Translations under genes and position numbers: made by a program
The notes under the pieces: model-generated
Told to the model about the DNA's origin: nothing
Databases searched by the model: none
The model's input: the letters and a program-made list of their open reading frames with translations, nothing else
NCBI RefSeq assembly: GCF_019880365.1
Contig: NZ_CP082271.1
Span: forward strand, 3,100,001-3,164,000
Direction of reading: 5' to 3'
Source of the DNA: Pseudomonas sp. DNDY-54
GTDB taxonomy: Bacteria; Pseudomonadota; Gammaproteobacteria; Pseudomonadales; Pseudomonadaceae
Length of the DNA: 64,000 bases
Shown here: positions 60,270-64,000 of the stretch, piece by piece
Position numbering within the stretch: the stretch's first letter is position 1
How the letters are laid out: every line of letters starts with the position of its first letter

Positions 60270-61042
60270 TCAGATCTCCGCTTGTGAGGTTCGCCGCGGA
60301 CGGCCTTCTGAGTTTCGGTAAGGATGCCGCGCAGGATGTTCATTTCCAGCTTGCTTATGCCGCTGCGGCCGTAAAGCCTGCGCAGACGAGGCATCAAGTG
60401 TCGAGGCTTTTGCGGATCTAGAAATCCGATGTCGACCAGCGTCCGCTCCAAATGTCCGTAGTAATGCTCAAGCTCGTCAGCCGTTACAGGCTGGGCGTTG
60501 AGCATTGAAGTGGTTTCCAGTTTTTCGATTTTGCTCGGCTGGTTGCGCGCGGCGAGCCAAGCCATGCGCACCTCATAGGCCAGCACTTGTACGGCAGCTG
60601 CCAAGTTCAACGAACTGAACTCGGGATCGGACGGGATATGCACATGATATTGGCAGCGCTGAAGCTCTTCATTGGTCAGCCCGGCATATTCACGCCCGAA
60701 CACCAAAGCCACTTCCTCCCCTCGCTCGACATGCTCCAGGCAAGTCGAACCGGTCTCGCGCGGATCCAGCATCGGCCATGGGATACGCCTATCGCGCGCG
60801 CTGGTGCCCAATACGAGGCTGCAGCCGACCAGTGCTTCCTCGAGTGTTGCTACGACATGCGCCGTATCGAGAATGTCCGTTGCACCCGATGCACGAGCCA
60901 CGGCGTTCGGACTCGGAAAATCCTCAGGGTCAACCAGGACGAGCCGGGACAACCCCATGTTCTTCATGGCCCTGGCTGCACCGCCGATATTGCCAGCGTG
61001 ACTGGTGTTAACCAGCACTACCCGAATGTTCTGAAGCGACAC
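60266..61042 (-). CDS. trmJ: tRNA (cytidine/uridine-2'-O-)-methyltransferase TrmJ
   Basis: A 258-residue SPOUT-class methyltransferase acting at position 32 of tRNAs. VVLVNTSHAGNIGGAARAMKNMGLSRLVLV and VALVFGREYAGLTNEEL form the conserved SAM-binding knot. It is divergent from suhB and overlaps cysE. Confidence 0.94.
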   Translation of the reverse strand: MSLQNIRVVLVNTSHAGNIGGAARAMKNMGLSRLVLVDPEDFPSPNAVARASGATDILDTAHVVATLEEALVGCSLVLGTSARDRRIPWPMLDPRETGSTCLEHVERGEEVALVFGREYAGLTNEELQRCQYHVHIPSDPEFSSLNLAAAVQVLAYEVRMAWLAARNQPSKIEKLETTSMLNAQPVTADELEHYYGHLERTLVDIGFLDPQKPRHLMPRLRRLYGRSGISKLEMNILRGILTETQKAVRGEPHKRRSD

Positions 61043-61193
61043 TGTAGTTCTCGATCAGCAAGGCAAAATGAAAGCTTACAGGAACGGCTTGGACCTTCGC
61101 CATTGCTCCCCGGATGCGTACCAACTGCGTAACACCTTTACAAGCTTTCTGATAGAATTGCCGGCTTTCTTTAAACGACCAGGTATTTGATCG

Positions 61194-62009
61194 ATGCAGC
61201 CCATGCTGAATATCGCGCTGCGCGCCGCCCGTAGCGCTGGCGAAATGATTGTTCGTTCCACCGAGCGCCTGGACGTGATCTCGGTTAGCGAAAAGGATGC
61301 GCGCGATTACGTCTCTGAGATCGATCGCACCGCCGAACAACTTATCGTTACGGCGCTGCGCAAGGCTTATCCAAACCATTCCATTCTAGGCGAGGAAGGC
61401 GGCCTTTTAGAGGGTAGCGGCGAAGGCAAGGACTACCTTTGGGTAATCGACCCGCTGGATGGGACCACTAACTTCCTGCGCGGCGTCCCGCATTACGCGG
61501 TGAGCGTCGCCTGCAAATACCGTGGCCGCCTCGAGCATGCGGTTGTTCTCGATCCCGTTCGCCAAGAAGAATTCACCGCCAGCCGCGGCCGCGGCGCAGC
61601 GCTGAACGGGCGACGCCTGCGGGTTAGCGCACGTAAGAGCCTGGAAGGCGCCCTACTCGGCACCGGCTTCCCGTTCCGCGACGGACAGATGGACAACATG
61701 GACAGTTACCTGAACATGTTTCGCAGCCTTGTCGGGCAAACAGCAGGCCTTCGCCGCGCCGGTGCGGCCAGCCTGGACCTGGCCTATGTGGCGGCCGGTC
61801 GTTATGACGCCTTTTGGGAGTTCGGCCTTTCGGAATGGGACATGGCCGCTGGCGCGCTACTGATCCAGGAAGCAGGCGGTCTGGTCAGCGACTTCAGTGG
61901 CAGCCACGACTTTCTACAAAAGGGGCAGATCGTTGCCGGCAATACGAAATGCTTCAAAGCGGTCCTGACTGCGATCCAACCGCACCTGACACCGTCCTTG
62001 AAACGCTAG
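61194..62009 (+). CDS. suhB: inositol-1-monophosphatase SuhB
   Basis: A 271-residue metal-dependent phosphatase with the IMPase motifs LGEEGG and VIDPLDGTTNFLRG, and WDMAAGALLIQEAGG. SuhB also acts in rRNA antitermination in other bacteria. It is divergent from trmJ and ends at a bidirectional terminator. Confidence 0.95.
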   Translation: MQPMLNIALRAARSAGEMIVRSTERLDVISVSEKDARDYVSEIDRTAEQLIVTALRKAYPNHSILGEEGGLLEGSGEGKDYLWVIDPLDGTTNFLRGVPHYAVSVACKYRGRLEHAVVLDPVRQEEFTASRGRGAALNGRRLRVSARKSLEGALLGTGFPFRDGQMDNMDSYLNMFRSLVGQTAGLRRAGAASLDLAYVAAGRYDAFWEFGLSEWDMAAGALLIQEAGGLVSDFSGSHDFLQKGQIVAGNTKCFKAVLTAIQPHLTPSLKR

Positions 62010-62020
62010 ATGACAGCCAT

Positions 62021-62048
62021 AAAAAAACGCCCCATCGGGCGTTTTTTT
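62021..62048. terminator. bidirectional Rho-independent terminator
   Basis: ACGCCC and GGGCGT arms around CATC, with seven A residues before and seven T residues after. It separates suhB from the convergent glycine-zipper gene and works in both directions. Confidence 0.92.
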
Positions 62049-62058
62049 ATGCTCCGGC

Positions 62059-62592
62059 TTACTGCTGCGTAAGCACCAGCTCGCCATCGCGAAACGGGAT
62101 CTCCTTGCCAGGATCACGATCCATTCGCACCTGACCGACCTTGCCATCCAAATCATATTTGACGTCATAGCCTACGATCTTGTCCTGGCTGTCAGTGACC
62201 GTATTGCACCGGGTCTCGGTGGCTGTGTAGGTATCGTTCGCCTGCATACGACCCTGCACCTGATTACCCGCATATCCGCCACCGACCGCACCAACCACGG
62301 TTGCGATCTTCTTGCCGTTACCGCCGCCGACCTGGTTGCCGAGCAAGCCACCAACAACCGCACCGACTGCCGTACCCGCAATTCGATTAGCGTCCTGGAC
62401 TGGCTTTTGCCGAGTAACGGTCACCTCTCGGCACACCTCACGAGGAGTATTGATGGTTTCCTTGACCGGCTCCACCGCTAACACCCGCGCGAACTCGGGT
62501 CCCCGATCAACCAGCGTGTAGGTGGCGAATGCACCGCCAGCGGTGACGATTGCAGCACCCAGAACACTACCCACCAGCATCGACTTATTCAT
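62059..62592 (-). CDS. glycine-zipper 2TM domain protein (SlyB/17 kDa-like)
   Basis: A 177-residue envelope protein with an N-terminal membrane segment (SMLVGSVLGAAIVTAGGAFATY) and a central glycine zipper (AGTAVGAVVGGLLGNQVGGG followed by VVGAVGGGYAGNQV), the mark of outer-membrane or periplasmic Gly-zipper 2TM proteins. The C-terminal part is a small beta-rich domain (TRCNTVTDSQDKIVGYDVKY). No lipobox is seen, so it may be anchored by its N-terminal helix. Function unknown. Confidence 0.85.
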   Translation of the reverse strand: MNKSMLVGSVLGAAIVTAGGAFATYTLVDRGPEFARVLAVEPVKETINTPREVCREVTVTRQKPVQDANRIAGTAVGAVVGGLLGNQVGGGNGKKIATVVGAVGGGYAGNQVQGRMQANDTYTATETRCNTVTDSQDKIVGYDVKYDLDGKVGQVRMDRDPGKEIPFRDGELVLTQQ

Positions 62593-62670
62593 TGATACTT
62601 CCTTCTTCTGACGGGCGGAGCCCGCGGCGGCGCGTTAGGCCGCTCTATTCAGCAGAAGTTCAATGATTAA

Positions 62671-63579
62671 TCAGGGGCGCTCGTCCACCTCCTCAACCAC
62701 GGGCGGAATGAGGTCATCCCGCGTGAGATTCAGCCATACCAGCAACATTCCCGCGACGTATACCGACGAATAGGTGCCGGCACCCACACCGATCAGCAAC
62801 GCCAAGGAAAAGCCCCACAGGTTTTCCCCTCCGAAGAACATCAGCGCCCCTACCGCCAAGAGCGTCGATACAGACGTCGCTAGCGTACGCAGCAGCGTTT
62901 GTGTGGTGGAAATATTGATGTTCTCCATCAGCTCCGCCTTGCGAAGCATTCTGAAGTTCTCGCGAATCCGATCGAAGATAACGATGGTGTCATTCAGCGA
63001 GTAACCAATCACCGCAAGCACCGCGGCCAACACCGTCAAATCGAAGGAGATCTGGAAAAACGAGAACACGCCCAGCACCAGGATCACATCATGGAACAGC
63101 GACAACACCGCCCCGAGCCCGAACTTCCACTGGAACCGAAAAGCCACGTAAACCAGGATCCCACCCAGCGCCAACAACATGCCGAGGCCACCCTGATCGC
63201 GCAACTCCTCGCCCACTGCCGGACCGACGAATTCGACGCGCTTAACCGTGACTACTCCAGCGTTTTCACCATCGCGAAGCGCGTCGGCAATACGCTCGCC
63301 CAGCATCGGGTCGTCGCCTGGCATTCTCACTAGCACGTCTGTGGTTGCGCCAAAACTTTGGACCACGGCATCGCCATATCCAGAGCTGGCGAGCTGGCTC
63401 CGTACCTGGTCCAGCGCCACCGGCTGCTCATACGACAGCTCGATGAGTGTGCCGCCAGTGAAGTCCAGGCCAAAATTCAGCCCTTTCACCGCCAGACTCG
63501 CGAGCGAGGCAATCGTAAGCAGTACCGTCAGGGCAAACGCCAGATGGCGCACGCCCATGAAATTTATTACACGTTTCAT
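62671..63579 (-). CDS. secF: protein translocase subunit SecF
   Basis: A 302-residue, six-helix membrane protein. LNFGLDFTGGTLIELSY and VGYSLNDTIVIFDRIREN are the SecF signatures. With SecD it uses the proton gradient to help protein export. It lies 12 bases after secD. Confidence 0.96.
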   Translation of the reverse strand: MKRVINFMGVRHLAFALTVLLTIASLASLAVKGLNFGLDFTGGTLIELSYEQPVALDQVRSQLASSGYGDAVVQSFGATTDVLVRMPGDDPMLGERIADALRDGENAGVVTVKRVEFVGPAVGEELRDQGGLGMLLALGGILVYVAFRFQWKFGLGAVLSLFHDVILVLGVFSFFQISFDLTVLAAVLAVIGYSLNDTIVIFDRIRENFRMLRKAELMENINISTTQTLLRTLATSVSTLLAVGALMFFGGENLWGFSLALLIGVGAGTYSSVYVAGMLLVWLNLTRDDLIPPVVEEVDERP

Positions 63580-63591
63580 CGCGCTAGCCCC

Positions 63592-64000
63592 TTAAATCCA
63601 CAACTTCTTGAGATCGCGGCCACCGTAGATCAGGTTGACCATGGCGCGGGTCACGATGATAGCGGTGAACATGGAGGTCAGGATTCCAAGCGACAACGTC
63701 ACAGCGAACCCTTTAATCGGCCCGGTACCCATAGCAAACAGGATTCCGCCAACAAGTAGCGTCGTCAGGTTTCCGTCGACAATTGCCGAAAACGCGCGAT
63801 CAAAACCCTCGTGAATGGCACGCTGGACTGACATACCGTTGGCAATTTCTTCACGGATGCGCGAGAAGATCAACACGTTGGCGTCTACCGCCATGCCCAT
63901 CGTCAACACGATTCCAGCGATACCTGGCAGCGTCAGCGTCGCGCCCAACATCGACATCAATGCGGTGAGCACAACCATGTTGAACAGCAATGCAACCGTC
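63592..64000 (-). CDS. secD: protein translocase subunit SecD (C-terminal part)
   Basis: The frame is open from the right window edge to the stop at 63592 and codes the last 136 or so residues of SecD, including GMAVDANVLIFSRIREE and GPIKGFAVTLSLGILTSMF. The N-terminal part lies outside the window. It is directly upstream of secF in the usual order. Confidence 0.95.
   Translation of the reverse strand, partial: TVALLFNMVVLTALMSMLGATLTLPGIAGIVLTMGMAVDANVLIFSRIREEIANGMSVQRAIHEGFDRAFSAIVDGNLTTLLVGGILFAMGTGPIKGFAVTLSLGILTSMFTAIIVTRAMVNLIYGGRDLKKLWI

Noticed and set aside
1..64000. CRISPR array
   Set aside because: I found no regularly spaced repeat of 24-40 bases with unique spacers; the operators at 4667-4800 and the repeats at 11085-11690 are too few and of other types.

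Overview
This window reads as a chromosomal segment of a Pseudomonadaceae bacterium, most likely of the Pseudomonas stutzeri group (Stutzerimonas). This is inferred from a typical pseudomonad gene order (guaBA-xseA; suhB/trmJ-cysE-iscRSUA-hscBA-fdx-iscX-ndk-rlmN-pilF-rodZ-ispG-hisS-yfgM-bamB-der), a long-form leuA, and an OprC/NosA-type copper receptor. Most of it is GC-rich core genome, interrupted by one mosaic accessory block.

Positions 1-1980 hold the 5' part of a Tat-exported multicopper oxidase (running off the left edge) and a DUF1206 membrane protein that ends in a terminator. Positions 1981-25475 are a genomic island of about 23.5 kb placed exactly at the 3' end of guaA. A 16-base repeat of the guaA terminus (one mismatch) lies at the far end, a P4-type tyrosine integrase sits beside guaA, and a TACCGTCAA motif recurs near both ends.

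The island looks like a defence and regulation island. From left to right it carries: (a) a C4-like antisense RNA whose loop can pair with the Shine-Dalgarno region of a 28-codon leader ORF that overlaps two small genes; (b) an XRE repressor plus ImmA/IrrE metallopeptidase (CapH/CapP-like) divergent from a bacterial ubiquitin-like operon (three-domain multiubiquitin protein, ThiF/E1 protein, DUF6527 protein), with three matching operator palindromes between them; (c) a GNAT / ImmA-IrrE / T4-beta-like / sce7726-nuclease module; (d) decayed plasmid or ICE backbone (repeat-rich region, parA, frameshifted RHH gene, broken traF) with an IS1182-like scrap; (e) a zinc-ribbon membrane protein, a CoiA-like nuclease, a broken fic gene and a NERD nuclease; (f) an AT-rich 974-residue AlbA_2-NACHT protein; (g) a duplicated alpA/HTH cassette flanking a DUF6602 nuclease-like gene; (h) a HicA-like/HTH pair and the integrase.

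From 25476 to 44468 lies core and semi-core metabolism: guaA and guaB, xseA, an M23 peptidase, an isochorismatase hydrolase, a YbdG-type channel, a copper-uptake pair (OprC/NosA receptor plus DUF2946), leuA, an alcohol dehydrogenase, an EamA exporter, endonuclease I, two small membrane proteins and the overlapping YafV-YbdL pair. From 44469 to 61042 the genes run on the minus strand: der, bamB, yfgM, hisS, ispG, rodZ, pilF, rlmN, ndk and the whole isc Fe-S cluster, with a recognisable IscR type 1 site upstream of iscR, then cysE and trmJ. suhB is divergent, and the window ends with a glycine-zipper lipoprotein-like gene, secF and the C-terminal part of secD.

No rRNA or tRNA genes and no CRISPR arrays were seen. 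All family names come from reading motifs in the translations; no database search was run.
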